From assembly GCA_021202895.1 (NCBI GenBank), contig JAJQCE010000004.1, positions 139,219 to 203,211 of the forward strand: a stretch of DNA of 63,993 nucleotides, written 5' to 3'. Shown piece after piece: positions 24,406 to 35,940 of the stretch. The DNA comes from Ruminococcus sp. Its GTDB lineage: Bacteria > Bacillota > Clostridia > Oscillospirales > Ruminococcaceae. The position numbers and the translations under genes were made by a program. How positions within the stretch are numbered: position 1 is the first letter of the stretch; every line of letters starts with the position of its first letter. The notes beneath the pieces were generated by a model, which searched no databases, had not been told where the DNA came from, and worked only from the letters and a program-made list of their open reading frames with translations.

Positions 24406-26335
24406 GGCAAAAATGCAGAGAATCGAGATAATAGCTTTGCTTAAAGACAGCAAGAAAATAATCGATTCACTTCAGAGAATGGGAACGGTTGAATTTATCA
24501 ACTGCACAGAGGAACAGCTTGAAAAGACCGATACCTCATCGGTCTGCGCAGAGTTTGAAAAGTTTCTTTCGCTTGTAGAAAGCGCTTCAAAGGTTTTGAA
24601 CAATTACTGCCCGAGCAAGGGTATGCTTGAATCGCTTTTGGGAGATGGAGTTTCGCTTGACGGTGAAAGTATGGATAAGGCTTCAAAGCAGCTTGACAAG
24701 TCGCTTAGAAATGCGTCGCTTATAAATAATCTCAGCAAAAAGTCAGCGGATAATCATGCCGCCGCCGAGAAATTGAGAGTGCGCATGGACACGCTTGAAA
24801 GCTGGCTTACCTACGATATGCCGCTTGATTTTGCTAAAACTCAAACGTCAAGGGCGTTTGTCGGAACGATTATGCAAAGCATAGAATATGATGAGCTTGT
24901 AACCTACCTGCCGGAAAAAGCCGATCTTGAAATTGTTTACCTCTCAAAACGTCAGACCAACATTTTCGTGCTGTGCCACAAGGACGAGGAGGAGCAGACT
25001 AAGGACGCTCTTGACGAGCTGGGATTCGTTCCGCTGTCTGAAAAGGGCGAGCTTACGCCGAGAGAGCTTTACACCTCGCTTGAGAAGCAAGCGGACAAGC
25101 TTGATGAGGAAAGCGAGGAGCTTGTAAAGCAGATACGCTCATATGAAAAAGAGAGAGATAACCTTGAGCTTGCGGCAATGTACCTTAAAACAAGGGTTGA
25201 CAAGTATAAGGCTTTGGGTGATTTGGGATTTGGCGAAAGAGTGTTTGTGCTTGAGGGCTATATTCCAGAGAAATACGCTTCAAAGACGATTTTAGAATTT
25301 GAGGAAGAATACACGGCGGCGGTTCGGTGCTATGAGCCTGACGAGGAAGAGGACGTTCCAGTGCTGCTTGAAAATTCAAAGTTTTCAGAGCCGCTTGAGG
25401 GTATCACGAGAATGTACGCTTATCCAAACAAACGCGATGTAGACCCTACTCCCGTAATGTCGTTTTTCTACTATCTGTTTTTCGGAATGATGCTTTCAGA
25501 CGCAGGCTACGGACTGGTTATGGCAATTGGCTGTCAGTTCGCAATTAAAAAGCTTAAGCTTAGCGAGAACATGAAAAAATCGTTGACGATGTTTCGCAAC
25601 TGCGGAATAAGCACGATGGTTTTCGGAGTGCTGTTCGGAAGCTTTTTCGGAGATATAATTCAGATTGTCGCAAGAGAGTATTTCGGCAAGGAAATCGACA
25701 GCATTGCACTGTGGTTTGAACCGCTCGACGACCCTATCAAGCTGCTGCTTGTGTCCTTTGCGCTGGGAATAATACACCTGTTTGCAGGACTATGGGTTTC
25801 GTTCAGAATCACGCAGAAGGAAAAGGGTACGCTTGACGCCGTACTTGACGTTTTCCCGATTTATATAACGATACTTGGCATTTGCCCGCCTGCGGCTTCG
25901 ATTTTAACAGAGGTGCCGTCATGGCTGTCGTCTTTAGGAGTAAAGGTTGCTTTGGTGGGAGCTATACTGATTGTGTTGACTTCGGGCAGAACTTCAAAAT
26001 CCATATTCGGACGTTTGTTCGGCGGAATTTACGCTCTTTACAACGCCGCAACGGGATATTTGAGCGACATACTTTCATATTCAAGGCTGCTCGCTCTTGG
26101 ACTTGCCACGGGAAGCATAGCAGGGGTAGTAAACCTCATAGGCGTTATGCCAGAAAATATGGTTATAAAAACCATTCTACTTGTAGTGGTATTTGTAATA
26201 GGTCATACTGCCAATATGGCGATAAATCTTTTAGGCGCATACGTTCACTCCTCACGTCTTCAGTTTGTTGAGATGTTCTCAAAATTCTACGAGGGCGGTG
26301 GACGTGAATTTGATCCGCTTAGAATAAAACAATAA
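24398..26335 (+). CDS. ntpI: V-type ATPase membrane subunit I (a)
   Basis: The stator subunit that with the K ring forms the ion path. The start at 24398 (MAKAKMQRIEIIALLKD) follows AAGGAGCT. The 645-residue protein has a long cytoplasmic N-terminal half with coiled coils (residues 1-~340) and a C-terminal half of about seven membrane helices, opening with DPTPVMSFFYYLFFGMMLSDAGYG, the family signature. Near the end, the SRLLALGLATGSIAGVVN region carries the conserved Arg that faces the rotor ring. Confidence 0.95.
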   Translation: MAKAKMQRIEIIALLKDSKKIIDSLQRMGTVEFINCTEEQLEKTDTSSVCAEFEKFLSLVESASKVLNNYCPSKGMLESLLGDGVSLDGESMDKASKQLDKSLRNASLINNLSKKSADNHAAAEKLRVRMDTLESWLTYDMPLDFAKTQTSRAFVGTIMQSIEYDELVTYLPEKADLEIVYLSKRQTNIFVLCHKDEEEQTKDALDELGFVPLSEKGELTPRELYTSLEKQADKLDEESEELVKQIRSYEKERDNLELAAMYLKTRVDKYKALGDLGFGERVFVLEGYIPEKYASKTILEFEEEYTAAVRCYEPDEEEDVPVLLENSKFSEPLEGITRMYAYPNKRDVDPTPVMSFFYYLFFGMMLSDAGYGLVMAIGCQFAIKKLKLSENMKKSLTMFRNCGISTMVFGVLFGSFFGDIIQIVAREYFGKEIDSIALWFEPLDDPIKLLLVSFALGIIHLFAGLWVSFRITQKEKGTLDAVLDVFPIYITILGICPPAASILTEVPSWLSSLGVKVALVGAILIVLTSGRTSKSIFGRLFGGIYALYNAATGYLSDILSYSRLLALGLATGSIAGVVNLIGVMPENMVIKTILLVVVFVIGHTANMAINLLGAYVHSSRLQFVEMFSKFYEGGGREFDPLRIKQ

Positions 26336-26830
<495 letters not shown>

Positions 26831-26850
26831 CTTGACGGAGGTTATGACTT

Positions 26851-27444
26851 ATGTCAGGACTGGAAAATATAAAGGCTTCGATTGACGAATCGGCAAAATC
26901 AGAATGTGAAAGCATTAGCCGTGAAGCCAAAAGAAAGGCTGATGCAATTAAAAAGGCTGGAGATGAGAACGCTCAGAAGGCGTATGACGAGCAGCTTAAA
27001 AAGAGCGAGGACAAGCTTACGAGCGAGTATGAAAACGCTTTGTCGGCGGCGGATTCGCAGATGTCAAGAGCAGTGCTTAAGCGCAAGAACGAGCTGATTA
27101 AAAAGGCGCGTGAGCTTGCTTATGAGAAGCTTTTGAAGCTTGACGACGAGCAGTATTTCTCACTTTTGCTTGAGATTGCAAGGACGCTTGAATTTTCCGC
27201 AGATGCCGAAGTTCGGCTTAACGAAAGAGATTTAAAGCGTATGCCAAAGGACTTTGAGAAGAAGCTTAACGAATGCTCGAATACGGGCGGGTACAAAATC
27301 AAGGTTTCAGATGTGACTGCGGAGATTGACGGCGGATTTATTGTAGTTTACGGGCGAATTGTCGATGATTGCAGTATTGCTGCTTTGATGGAGGCTAAGA
27401 GCGGCGATATTACATTGGCGGCGTCCGAGGCGCTTTTCGATTAA
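26851..27444 (+). CDS. ntpE: V-type ATPase subunit E
   Basis: A 197-residue peripheral-stalk protein. The first ~100 residues are a charged helix (KSECESISREAKRKADAIKKAG). A compact C-terminal domain with ADAEVRLNERDLKRMPKDF and EIDGGFIVVYGRIVDDCS binds the A3B3 head. It follows ntpK by 20 bases and its start has CGGAGG. Confidence 0.92.
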   Translation: MSGLENIKASIDESAKSECESISREAKRKADAIKKAGDENAQKAYDEQLKKSEDKLTSEYENALSAADSQMSRAVLKRKNELIKKARELAYEKLLKLDDEQYFSLLLEIARTLEFSADAEVRLNERDLKRMPKDFEKKLNECSNTGGYKIKVSDVTAEIDGGFIVVYGRIVDDCSIAALMEAKSGDITLAASEALFD

Positions 27445-27468
27445 GGATTTTCACGGAAGGAGAGAGCG

Positions 27469-28443
27469 ATGGGAAAGACCGACTTTGCAAATGCCGTAGC
27501 GGCGGTGCGCTCTGTCGAACCGCATTTGCTTGACAGAAATGATTTTGAAAAAATGATTTCCGCTAAAACTGTTTCGGAGGCTGAAGCGGCACTTGCTGCG
27601 CACGGCTATGACCTTGAATCAGGAAGCGCTGTGGAAGCTATAGACGATGAGCAGCAGCGTGTATGGGATTTTCTAAAGACGTATCTGGGCGGCAGCGATA
27701 CTGCGCTTTGCATACTGCTTTACAAGAATGATTTTCAAAATCTCAAGGCTGCGCTAAAGGCGATTATGAGCGATACAGATCCGAAACGGCTGTATGTTTA
27801 TCCTACGCTTGTCGATTCAGACGAGCTTTACAGCAGTGTGCTTGAGAGGAAATTTGAAAATCTCCCTGAGCATATGCGCTCTGCGGCGAAGGAAGCGTAT
27901 TCGGTTATTACCGAAAGCGGCGACGGACAGCTTGCGGAGATGATTATCGACCGTGCGGCACTTGAAGCTATGGCAAAGGACGCTTTGAAATACGGCGATG
28001 AATTTTTTATAGAGTATACAAGAGAGCTGACGGTTGGAGCGAACGTTAAAACGGCATATCGCTGTGCCGCCATGGGAAAGAGCGTCAGCTTTATAAAATC
28101 CGCTCTTGCGCCGTGCGAGGATTTAGACTGCGATGATCTTGCCGAAGCCGCAAGAAAGGGTACGCAAAGCGTGCTTGATTATCTTAAGCAGACAAGCTAC
28201 AGAGAGCTTGGCGAGGCGCTTGAACAGTCAGCGGTGGCTTTTGAAAGGCTGTGCGACGACAGGATAACTCAGCTTATACAGGACGCAAGGTACGAAAGCT
28301 TCGGCATTAAGCCGCTGGCGGCTTATTATCTTGCAAAGGAAGCGGAAATTAAAAATCTGAGAATTTTGTTTACCTGCAAAAGACTTGGCATACAAAAGGA
28401 AATAATTACGGAAAGGACGCGAAAGCTTTATGACGACTTATAA
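27469..28443 (+). CDS. ntpC: V-type ATPase subunit C (d)
   Basis: A 324-residue, mainly helical protein that seats the central stalk on the K ring. Family hallmarks are the opening NAVAAVRSVEPHLLDRNDFEKM, LKTYLGGSDTALCILLYKNDFQNLKAALKA, and the end KPLAAYYLAKEAEIKNLRILFTCKRLGI. It overlaps the next gene by 14 bases. Confidence 0.93.
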   Translation: MGKTDFANAVAAVRSVEPHLLDRNDFEKMISAKTVSEAEAALAAHGYDLESGSAVEAIDDEQQRVWDFLKTYLGGSDTALCILLYKNDFQNLKAALKAIMSDTDPKRLYVYPTLVDSDELYSSVLERKFENLPEHMRSAAKEAYSVITESGDGQLAEMIIDRAALEAMAKDALKYGDEFFIEYTRELTVGANVKTAYRCAAMGKSVSFIKSALAPCEDLDCDDLAEAARKGTQSVLDYLKQTSYRELGEALEQSAVAFERLCDDRITQLIQDARYESFGIKPLAAYYLAKEAEIKNLRILFTCKRLGIQKEIITERTRKLYDDL

Positions 28444-28768
28444 AGCGGCTGTAATCGGGGAAAAGGAAGCGGCGGCAGGCTTTGCGGCTCTCGGACTAAC
28501 AGTTTTTGCCGATACGCCTGATGATGAAACTGCCGCTTTGATAAAGCGTCTGGCTGACAACGGCTTTGCGATTATTTTTATATCCGAGAGGGCGGCGATG
28601 TATGAGCCTACCGCCGCAATTATAGATGAATTTAGGGACAAGCTTGTTCCTGCGATTATTCTTATTCCGAGCGTAAATTCAAACAGCAAAGAGGGAATGA
28701 GAAGACTGCATCAGGCTGTTGAAAAGGCAGTGGGCAGCGATATTTTAAAGCAAAAGGACGGTGCGTAA
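28430..28768 (+). CDS. ntpG: V-type ATPase central-stalk subunit F
   Basis: A 112-residue Rossmann-like protein of the central stalk, called NtpG in E. hirae and subunit F elsewhere. [23 protein letters not shown] and [13 protein letters not shown], then [11 protein letters not shown], match the family. It overlaps the end of ntpC and lies just before the A subunit gene. Confidence 0.92.
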   Translation: MTTYKAAVIGEKEAAAGFAALGLTVFADTPDDETAALIKRLADNGFAIIFISERAAMYEPTAAIIDEFRDKLVPAIILIPSVNSNSKEGMRRLHQAVEKAVGSDILKQKDGA

Positions 28769-28769
28769 T

Positions 28770-30548
28770 ATGGATCAAAGGGTAATAGGCAGTATAGAAA
28801 AAATTTCAGGACCGCTTGTTATAGCAAGTGGAATGAAAAGTGCGAATATGTTTGACGTAGTGCAGGTAAGCGAGCTTAAGCTTATTGGAGAGATAATTGA
28901 AATGCACGGAGATAAGGCGTCAATTCAGGTATACGAGGAAACGGCAGGACTGGGCAGAAACGAGCCTGTAGTTTCAACTGGAGAGCCTATGAGCACGGAA
29001 CTAGGACCCGGACTTATAGGAGGAATTTTTGATGGAATCGCACGTCCGCTTGACGAGCTTAAAAAGCGTACTGGAAACAAGCTTGTAAGAGGTTCGCAGG
29101 CACCGTCGCTTAACCGTGAAAGGCTGTGGAAATTTGAAGCTCTTGCCAGCGTTGGCGACAAGGTTACAGGCGGCGATGTTTTAGGCACAGTTAAGGAAAC
29201 AGAGCTTGTAAATCACAAGATTATGGTTCCAAACGGCGTTGAGGGAGAGATAAAGAGCATTAAGAGCGGCGAATTTCACGTTGACGATATTGTTTGCGTT
29301 GTTGAAGCGGATAATTCAAGGACGCACGAGCTTTCGCTTATGCAGAAATGGCCTGTAAGACGAGGCAGACCCTACAAGCGCAAGCTTTCGCCTGACAAGC
29401 CGCTCATCACAGGACAGCGTGTAATAGACTGTTTGTTTCCGATTGCAAAGGGCGGCGTTGCGGCTATTCCTGGACCGTTTGGAAGCGGAAAGACTGTAAC
29501 ACAGCACCAGCTTGCAAAGTGGGCTGAGGCGGATATTATCGTATATATCGGCTGCGGAGAGCGCGGAAACGAGATGACGGACGTTCTTAACGAGTTTCCT
29601 GAGCTTATCGACCCGCACACGGGCAGATCTCTTATGGAGCGCACAGTGCTTATCGCAAACACTTCAGATATGCCAGTTGCCGCAAGAGAGGCTTCAGTTT
29701 ACACGGGAATAACAATTGCGGAATACTACCGTGATATGGGTTATTCGGTTGCGCTTATGGCGGACTCGACCTCACGCTGGGCGGAGGCTTTGCGTGAAAT
29801 GTCAGGACGTCTTGAAGAGATGCCTGGTGAGGAGGGCTATCCTGCATACCTCAGCAGCCGTCTGGCGCAGTTCTATGAGAGAGCGGGACGAGTTGTAACG
29901 ACAGGCAGTGAGGACAGAGAGGGTTTTCTCTCGGTTATCGGTGCGGTTTCACCTCCTGGAGGAGATATTTCAGAGCCTGTTTCGCAGGCTACGCTTAGAA
30001 TAGTAAAGGTATACTGGGGACTTGATTCTTCGCTTGCGTACAGCAGACATTTCCCCGCTATAAACTGGCTTACAAGCTACTCGCTTTACGTTGACACGCT
30101 TGCGGACTGGTATGACGAAAATATTTCACCCGACTGGATAAAGCTCAGAGGCAGAATGATGCAGATTTTGCAGGACGAATCGGAGCTTAACGAAATTGTA
30201 AAGCTTGTCGGAATGGATGCGCTTTCGGATGCGGATCGTCTTAAGATGGAGGCTGCGCGTTCTATTCGCGAGGACTTTTTGCACCAGCTTGCATTCCACG
30301 AGGTTGACACATATACCAGTCTTAACAAGCAGTTTAACATGATGAAGCTCATACTGGAATATTATGACGAAGCAATTACAGCTTCGCAGAACGGCGCAGA
30401 TATAGAAAAGCTTGCGTCCTTACCTGTTCTTGAGAAAATCGGACGCTTTAAGTACACGCTTGAAGAAAATGTTGCTGACGAATACAAAGCTGTTTCAAAG
30501 CAAATAAAGCGTGAAGCTGAACAGGCACAGCAAAAGGAGGATTTCTAA
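28770..30548 (+). CDS. ntpA: V-type ATPase catalytic subunit A
   Basis: The catalytic head subunit. The ATG at 28770 ([17 protein letters not shown]) is chosen over a GTG nine bases earlier, as AAGGACGGTG fits it best. The 592-residue protein has the non-homologous insert typical of V-type A subunits, the P-loop [11 protein letters not shown], and the catalytic Glu in [27 protein letters not shown] lies in the core. The stop overlaps the start of subunit B by one base. Confidence 0.97.
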   Translation: MDQRVIGSIEKISGPLVIASGMKSANMFDVVQVSELKLIGEIIEMHGDKASIQVYEETAGLGRNEPVVSTGEPMSTELGPGLIGGIFDGIARPLDELKKRTGNKLVRGSQAPSLNRERLWKFEALASVGDKVTGGDVLGTVKETELVNHKIMVPNGVEGEIKSIKSGEFHVDDIVCVVEADNSRTHELSLMQKWPVRRGRPYKRKLSPDKPLITGQRVIDCLFPIAKGGVAAIPGPFGSGKTVTQHQLAKWAEADIIVYIGCGERGNEMTDVLNEFPELIDPHTGRSLMERTVLIANTSDMPVAAREASVYTGITIAEYYRDMGYSVALMADSTSRWAEALREMSGRLEEMPGEEGYPAYLSSRLAQFYERAGRVVTTGSEDREGFLSVIGAVSPPGGDISEPVSQATLRIVKVYWGLDSSLAYSRHFPAINWLTSYSLYVDTLADWYDENISPDWIKLRGRMMQILQDESELNEIVKLVGMDALSDADRLKMEAARSIREDFLHQLAFHEVDTYTSLNKQFNMMKLILEYYDEAITASQNGADIEKLASLPVLEKIGRFKYTLEENVADEYKAVSKQIKREAEQAQQKEDF

Positions 30549-31921
30549 TGCCAAGAGAGTACAGAACTATAGAAGAAGCGGCAGGTCCTCTGCTGCTTGT
30601 AAAGGACGTTGAGAACGTTAAATACAACGAGCTTGCTGAAATTCGCCTTGCAGACGGACAAAGGCGCAGGTGCAGAGTGCTTGAGCTTGACGGCAGCACG
30701 GCGCTTGTTCAGCTGTTTGAAAATGCGGCTGGAATAAACCTTGACAACAGTGCGGTAGTTTTTTCAGGTCACCAGATGGAGCTTGGCGTATCGGAGGATA
30801 TGTTAGGACGAGTTTTTGACGGAATGGGAAATCCGATTGACGGCGGCGAGGAAATTATCCCTGAAATGATGCTTGACATTAACGGTACTCCTATAAACCC
30901 TGTTGCGAGAAAATATCCGCAGGAGTTTATTCAGACGGGAGTTTCGGCTATTGACGGACTGAACACTCTTGTAAGGGGTCAGAAGCTGCCGATTTTTTCA
31001 GCGAGCGGACTTCCTCACGCACAGCTTGCCGCACAGATTGCAAGGCAGGCTAAGGTTAGAGGAAGCGATGAGAAATTTGCCGTTGTATTTGCCGCTATGG
31101 GTATTACCTTCGAGGAATCGGAGTATTTTATTCAAAGCTTCAAGAGTACCGGCGCTATAGAGAGAACGGTGCTGTTTATAAATCTTGCGAATGACTCGGC
31201 TATCGAGCGTCTAAGCGCACCGAAGACTGCGCTTACTGCCGCTGAATATTTAGCCTTTGAAAAGGGTATGCACGTTCTTGTAATTATGACGGACATCACC
31301 GCCTATGCGGACGCTTTGAGAGAGGTTTCCGCCGCAAGAAAGGAAGTTCCCGGACGAAGAGGCTACCCCGGATATATGTACACAGATCTTGCGACAATTT
31401 ACGAAAGAGCAGGACGTCAGGAGGGCTGCGATGGTTCAATCACGATGATTCCTATTCTGACAATGCCTGAGGACGACAAGACTCATCCTATCCCAGACCT
31501 TACGGGCTACATTACAGAGGGGCAGATTATTCTTTCAAGAGATTTGTACCGCAAGGGCGTTATGCCGCCGATTGACGTTCTTCCATCTCTTTCACGTCTT
31601 AAGGACAAGGGTATCGGCAAGGGCAGAACCAGAGCGGATCACTCGGACACGCTGAACCAGCTTTTCTCCGCTTACGCAAGAGGAAAGGATGCCAAAGAGC
31701 TTATGGTAGTTTTAGGAGAAGCGGCGCTTACTCCGACTGACAAGCTCTATGCTGATTTTGCAGACGAGTTTGAAAATAAATATGTTTCTCAAGGCTTTGA
31801 GAACAACAGAAGCATTGAGGAAACGCTCGACATTGGCTGGGAGCTTTTGAGAATGCTGCCGAGAAGCGAGCTAAAGAGAATCCACGATGAGTATCTTGAT
31901 GAGTATTACGACAAGAGGTGA
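30548..31921 (+). CDS. ntpB: V-type ATPase regulatory subunit B
   Basis: The non-catalytic head subunit, 457 residues, alternating with A. Characteristic stretches are [63 protein letters not shown], and [24 protein letters not shown]. The P-loop is replaced by SASGLPHAQ, as is normal for B subunits. It is followed seven bases later by ntpD. Confidence 0.97.
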   Translation: MPREYRTIEEAAGPLLLVKDVENVKYNELAEIRLADGQRRRCRVLELDGSTALVQLFENAAGINLDNSAVVFSGHQMELGVSEDMLGRVFDGMGNPIDGGEEIIPEMMLDINGTPINPVARKYPQEFIQTGVSAIDGLNTLVRGQKLPIFSASGLPHAQLAAQIARQAKVRGSDEKFAVVFAAMGITFEESEYFIQSFKSTGAIERTVLFINLANDSAIERLSAPKTALTAAEYLAFEKGMHVLVIMTDITAYADALREVSAARKEVPGRRGYPGYMYTDLATIYERAGRQEGCDGSITMIPILTMPEDDKTHPIPDLTGYITEGQIILSRDLYRKGVMPPIDVLPSLSRLKDKGIGKGRTRADHSDTLNQLFSAYARGKDAKELMVVLGEAALTPTDKLYADFADEFENKYVSQGFENNRSIEETLDIGWELLRMLPRSELKRIHDEYLDEYYDKR

Positions 31922-31927
31922 TGCGTT

Positions 31928-32572
31928 TTGGCAAGAATTAACGTAAACCCTACTCGAATGGAGCTTACGAGGCTAAAGAAAAAGCTCTCGTCAGCCCGCC
32001 GTGGTCACAGGCTTTTAAAGGACAAGCGCGACGAGCTTATGCGGCAGTTTATGGATCTTGTGCGTGAAAACGAGCAGCTGAGAACAGAGGTTGAGCAGGG
32101 CATTGAAGCGGCTAACAAGCATATGCTTATCGCAGGCTCTGTTATGCAGACTGCGGCTCTTGAAACTGCGCTTTTAATGCCAAAGCAGCAGGCTGAAATC
32201 ACCCTTGAAACCAAAAACGTCATGAGCGTTAGCGTGCCTGTTTTCAATACCAAGTTCAAGACTGCCGATTCAAGCGACATTTATTCATATGGAACGGCTT
32301 TCACCTCCTGCGACCTTGACGGAGCAATTGAAGCGCTTAGCGACGTTTTTCCGAAAATGCTCAGACTTGCGGAGGTAGAAAAAAGCTGTCAGCTTTTGGC
32401 GGACGAAATTGAAAAGACCAGACGCCGCGTAAACGCACTTGAGCATATAATGATTCCAAACTACGAGGAAACTATAAAGTATATTGACGTTAAGCTCAGT
32501 GAAAACGAAAGAAGCTCAAACGCAAGGCTTATGAAGGTCAAGGACATGACGATAAGCAAGAGCAGACAATAA
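31928..32572 (+). CDS. ntpD: V-type ATPase central-stalk subunit D
   Basis: The rotating shaft inside the head. The start is a TTG at 31928 (MARINVNPTRMELTRLKKKL) behind AGAGGTGAT. The 214 residues form two long helices with the family signatures LSSARRGHRLLKDKRDELMRQFM and RRVNALEHIMIPNYEETIKYI. It is the last gene of the operon and ends before a strong convergent terminator. Confidence 0.95.
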   Translation: MARINVNPTRMELTRLKKKLSSARRGHRLLKDKRDELMRQFMDLVRENEQLRTEVEQGIEAANKHMLIAGSVMQTAALETALLMPKQQAEITLETKNVMSVSVPVFNTKFKTADSSDIYSYGTAFTSCDLDGAIEALSDVFPKMLRLAEVEKSCQLLADEIEKTRRRVNALEHIMIPNYEETIKYIDVKLSENERSSNARLMKVKDMTISKSRQ

Positions 32573-32586
32573 GTAAAAGCTATAGT

Positions 32587-32616
32587 AAAAGCTCCCGAAG
32601 CTGGCGGGAGCTTTTT
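32587..32616 (+). terminator. Terminator between the V-ATPase operon and the convergent kinase
   Basis: AAAAGCTCCCG pairs perfectly with CGGGAGCTTTT and T6 follows. The A-rich 5' side lets it work in both directions for the two converging units. Confidence 0.9.
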
Positions 32617-32621
32617 TATTA

Positions 32622-35216
32622 TCAGGGATATTCGGTTGTTTTAAAATCTTCCTCGGATATATTTTCTTCTCTTTGCTCAAACCATACGCTTGCCTTGAAA
32701 ACATCGCCGTCAATATCAATTTCAAACCTGCCGCCGCAGCTTTCGGTAAAGGTTTTCGCAATTGAAAGACCTAAGCCGCTTGAACCGTCTGTCCTCGACT
32801 TATCGCCTCTGGCAAAGCGTTCGGTTATTTCATCGGCAGTGAAATTCATCTCATATGCCGAAACATTCTTTAAAGTAAGCTCATAGCCGTTTGCTTTTGA
32901 ATAAAAATCCACATAAACTCTTGTGCCGTCAAGCGAATATTTCAGAGCGTTGTCAAAGAGATTCTGAATAACTCTGTAAAGCTTAATTGAATCGGCATAT
33001 ATCGGAGCTTTATCAAGCTTAATGCTTTGCTTGAAGTCCTTGTTTGCCTGAGCTATTTTGTCTTCGTTATCGGCGAGAACTTGACGGATAAGCACTGCAA
33101 AATCTAAATTCTCGCAGTTCACTTCAACTCCGCTTACGGTTTTTGCAAGCGAAAAAACATCCTTGACTATATCGCAGAGCTTATCTGATTTGACGCTCAA
33201 AATTTTAACGTAATCTCTCGCTTCGTCCGAAAGCTCGCACTTTTTAAGCAGATCCACGTAGCTTACAATTGAAGTGAGCGGAGTTTTCAGGTCGTGCGAA
33301 ACATTTGTAACCAGCTCCACCTTAAGCCTTTCCGATTGAACCTGACTTGCTATTGCCTCCTGCGTTTTGTCTGAAATTCCATCTAGCTTTTTGGAAATTG
33401 AATAAATCGGATTTGAGGACGCTATCTTAACGGGCTTCTTTTCATCGTCCGACATCATGTTGTCAATTTGCCGCTCCAGCATAGCTATCGTTCTTATAAT
33501 TTTACCGATATAAGCGAAGTAAAGCACCGACCACACCGCCACAATCAGCAATATAAAAACTATATAGAAAAGCGGACTGATTGCGTAAAGAGCAAAAATA
33601 CCTGCAAGATAAATTCCTGTGCGAATAGAAAAACGAACGGGCAGGCTGAGCGAACGCTTCCATTTTACGTATGCCGAGCTTTCAATTCTGTCCTTTAAAT
33701 GATTAGTATAAAGCTTCGGTACGGCTCGCTTTATATCCTTAATAAGCATTTTGTCAAGGCTTTTGCCGTAAGCCTTTATGTGCCTTATAATCCCGTAAAC
33801 TGACGCAAGTAAAAGCGCACACTCCGCAAGGTAAACAACGGTTGCTTTTACAATGCCTGGCATTAAGCTTTCATAGTAGTCGGAATAGTAGTAATAGCCG
33901 TACTGATTATAAAGCAAAACCAACGTTATCACAAACACTATCAGTGAAAGGTCGATTTTAAACAGAGAATTTACTATCGTTTTTTTATCCTCACGGTAGC
34001 ATTCGGCAGGTCTTAGTACTGCGGACAGAACAAACATAGCCAATGACAATACCGCCAATATGGGTATTACAATTCTCAAAACGCCTAAGACATTATACTG
34101 CGTTTGAGAAGCTTCGGCAAATGCAGCCGCTGCCTTGACTAAATCTGTTTTAGGCGTCATAAAAACGGTAAGCTTTGATGTGTCTATCTCTTCAAATAAA
34201 TAGTTATCGAGCTCCTCGGTTTCCAGCCATACGGAATCCATGTCATAAGCTCCGTTGTTAAGCGCAACGCACTCAATAAAACGTTCGTCGTCAAGCTCTA
34301 CAACAATCGTGTTGCTGCTTTCATCATAATAATAGTTTCCCTCATCGTCTTCTACATACAAATCCTCGTATGAAATCGCCGCTGTATTTTCGGTTTGCAG
34401 CTGCGCACAGTATGGTCTCGAGCCGCTGATATAATTATCATCATCGCTGTAGCTGCTAAGCACTATATCTCCATCATTTGAAAAGCAGAGGGTGTAGTTT
34501 CCGTAGTTATCCTTTCCTGCCGCTCCGATAAACATTGATGAAGCGTCAATGCTTTCGCTTTCTGTCGCTTTTCCGCCTTCGCCGTCGGAAACGGTGTAGC
34601 TTACACCGTTAATTACCAGCCCGCTTTCATCGTAAGGCACAGACTTGCTTACCGAGTCGTTTTGCCTAAGATAATAGTAATCGCTGTAGTTATTTATCAG
34701 CAGGGTAAGCTCATTGCTGCTTAAGGAGGAATCTATTCCGTCAATATTAGTCAGATACTCGCCGTCATACTCGACATAAAAATAGTAATAATCGCTGTCA
34801 ATTCCTGAAATATTCGATTTGGTCTGTTCCAGCTTAATTACATCTTCCGAAGCGTTTTCAATCCCAAAACACTCATTGTTGATAAAAAAAGTTCTGTTGT
34901 TGTAGATATTGTTAAACAAAGCCGATGTGCCTGAAAAGCTCCCGCTGCTGCAATTTGAAAGATAGACCGTTCCTATCATGCAAAGGTCTGAATAGACAGC
35001 GTTTCTCATCGTTATTGCGCGTGAAATCGCAATATCCTGAGTGCCTGAGCCTGTGCTGTACTCGTTGTACATTTGCTTAAAATTCTGATACGCAGTCCAG
35101 TAGAGCGGAGTAACTATCATGTTTGCGACAAAAAAAATCAGCGCACTCACAGCGGCAACAGCTCTGAAAGCAAATTTGCTTATAAAGCTACTGATTTTTT
35201 TCAAGCTTGTATCCAA
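32622..35216 (-). CDS. Large multi-pass sensor histidine kinase
   Basis: An 864-residue kinase. The start is probably a TTG at 35216 behind AAAGGTGG, overlapping the regulator gene by 29 bases. After an N-terminal membrane helix there is a large extracytoplasmic domain rich in Asp, Tyr and Ser (about residues 40-390). Five or so membrane helices follow (IVIPILAVLSLAMFVLSAVL, LSLIVFVITLVLLY, LAECALLLASVYGII, IYLAGIFALYAIS, FYIVFILLIVAVWSVLYF). The HisKA motif SHDLKTPL has His near residue 640. The ATPase domain has NLFDNALKYS and SSGLGLSIAK. It should phosphorylate the regulator at 35188-35892. Confidence 0.92.
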   Translation of the reverse strand: MDTSLKKISSFISKFAFRAVAAVSALIFFVANMIVTPLYWTAYQNFKQMYNEYSTGSGTQDIAISRAITMRNAVYSDLCMIGTVYLSNCSSGSFSGTSALFNNIYNNRTFFINNECFGIENASEDVIKLEQTKSNISGIDSDYYYFYVEYDGEYLTNIDGIDSSLSSNELTLLINNYSDYYYLRQNDSVSKSVPYDESGLVINGVSYTVSDGEGGKATESESIDASSMFIGAAGKDNYGNYTLCFSNDGDIVLSSYSDDDNYISGSRPYCAQLQTENTAAISYEDLYVEDDEGNYYYDESSNTIVVELDDERFIECVALNNGAYDMDSVWLETEELDNYLFEEIDTSKLTVFMTPKTDLVKAAAAFAEASQTQYNVLGVLRIVIPILAVLSLAMFVLSAVLRPAECYREDKKTIVNSLFKIDLSLIVFVITLVLLYNQYGYYYYSDYYESLMPGIVKATVVYLAECALLLASVYGIIRHIKAYGKSLDKMLIKDIKRAVPKLYTNHLKDRIESSAYVKWKRSLSLPVRFSIRTGIYLAGIFALYAISPLFYIVFILLIVAVWSVLYFAYIGKIIRTIAMLERQIDNMMSDDEKKPVKIASSNPIYSISKKLDGISDKTQEAIASQVQSERLKVELVTNVSHDLKTPLTSIVSYVDLLKKCELSDEARDYVKILSVKSDKLCDIVKDVFSLAKTVSGVEVNCENLDFAVLIRQVLADNEDKIAQANKDFKQSIKLDKAPIYADSIKLYRVIQNLFDNALKYSLDGTRVYVDFYSKANGYELTLKNVSAYEMNFTADEITERFARGDKSRTDGSSGLGLSIAKTFTESCGGRFEIDIDGDVFKASVWFEQREENISEEDFKTTEYP

Positions 35217-35892
35217 TTCCCCACACCACCTTTATATACTTTGGCTCCTTAGGATTTATCTCGATTTTTTCACGCAGATGTCTGATATGAACCATCACGG
35301 TATTCTCAACTGCGTATGCGTCCTCGTTCCAAACGTTTGTGTAAATCTGCTCGGCTGAAAAAATGCGTCCGGGATTTTTCATAAAAAGCTCCATAATGCT
35401 AAGCTCTTTTGCGGTAAGCCTTATTTCCTCTCCGTCAGCCTTTAAGGCTCTCTCCCTGACGTTGTATTCAAGTCCGCCCACAGTAATAATCTCGTCATTG
35501 CTGTTTTTCTCACCGCCCAGCATGGTGTATCTGCGCACGCACGATTTAACCCTTGCGGCAAGCTCGGATGGGCTGTAGGGCTTGGTTATATAGTCGTCCG
35601 CTCCCATAGAAAGACCAAGCACCTTATCGCTTTCTTCTGATTTTGCACTTAGAAGAAGCACAGGTATATTCTTGCTCTCTCGTATTTTCATTACTGCGCT
35701 CAGTCCGTCTAAATTAGGCATCATTATATCTATTATTATCGCCTTGATGTCGTTGCTTTCAGTCAAAGCGTCAAGAGCCTGCAAGCCGTCATAAGCCTTT
35801 ACAACACAAAAGCCCTCCGCCTCAAGTAGCTTTGCTATTGCTCTGACTATATCCCTGTCGTCGTCAGTAACCAAAACCTTAACCCTGTCCAT
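35188..35892 (-). CDS. OmpR-family response regulator (second system)
   Basis: The start at 35892 (MDRVKVLVTDDDRD) has AAAGGAG seven bases upstream; an in-frame ATG six bases earlier is too close to it. The 234-residue protein has acidic pocket DDD (residues 10-12), phosphoacceptor Asp55 (IIIDIMMP), the Lys in YITKPYSP, and a winged-helix effector domain (TAKELSIMELFMKNPGRIFSAEQIY). CTTAAG-centred repeats lie in its own promoter and upstream of the ABC operon at 37781, so it probably controls both. Confidence 0.93.
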   Translation of the reverse strand: MDRVKVLVTDDDRDIVRAIAKLLEAEGFCVVKAYDGLQALDALTESNDIKAIIIDIMMPNLDGLSAVMKIRESKNIPVLLLSAKSEESDKVLGLSMGADDYITKPYSPSELAARVKSCVRRYTMLGGEKNSNDEIITVGGLEYNVRERALKADGEEIRLTAKELSIMELFMKNPGRIFSAEQIYTNVWNEDAYAVENTVMVHIRHLREKIEINPKEPKYIKVVWGIGYKLEKNQ

Positions 35893-35940
35893 TGTCATTC
35901 TCCTTTGCTTTGCTTTAAGCATTTCTATTGTAAAACAAAA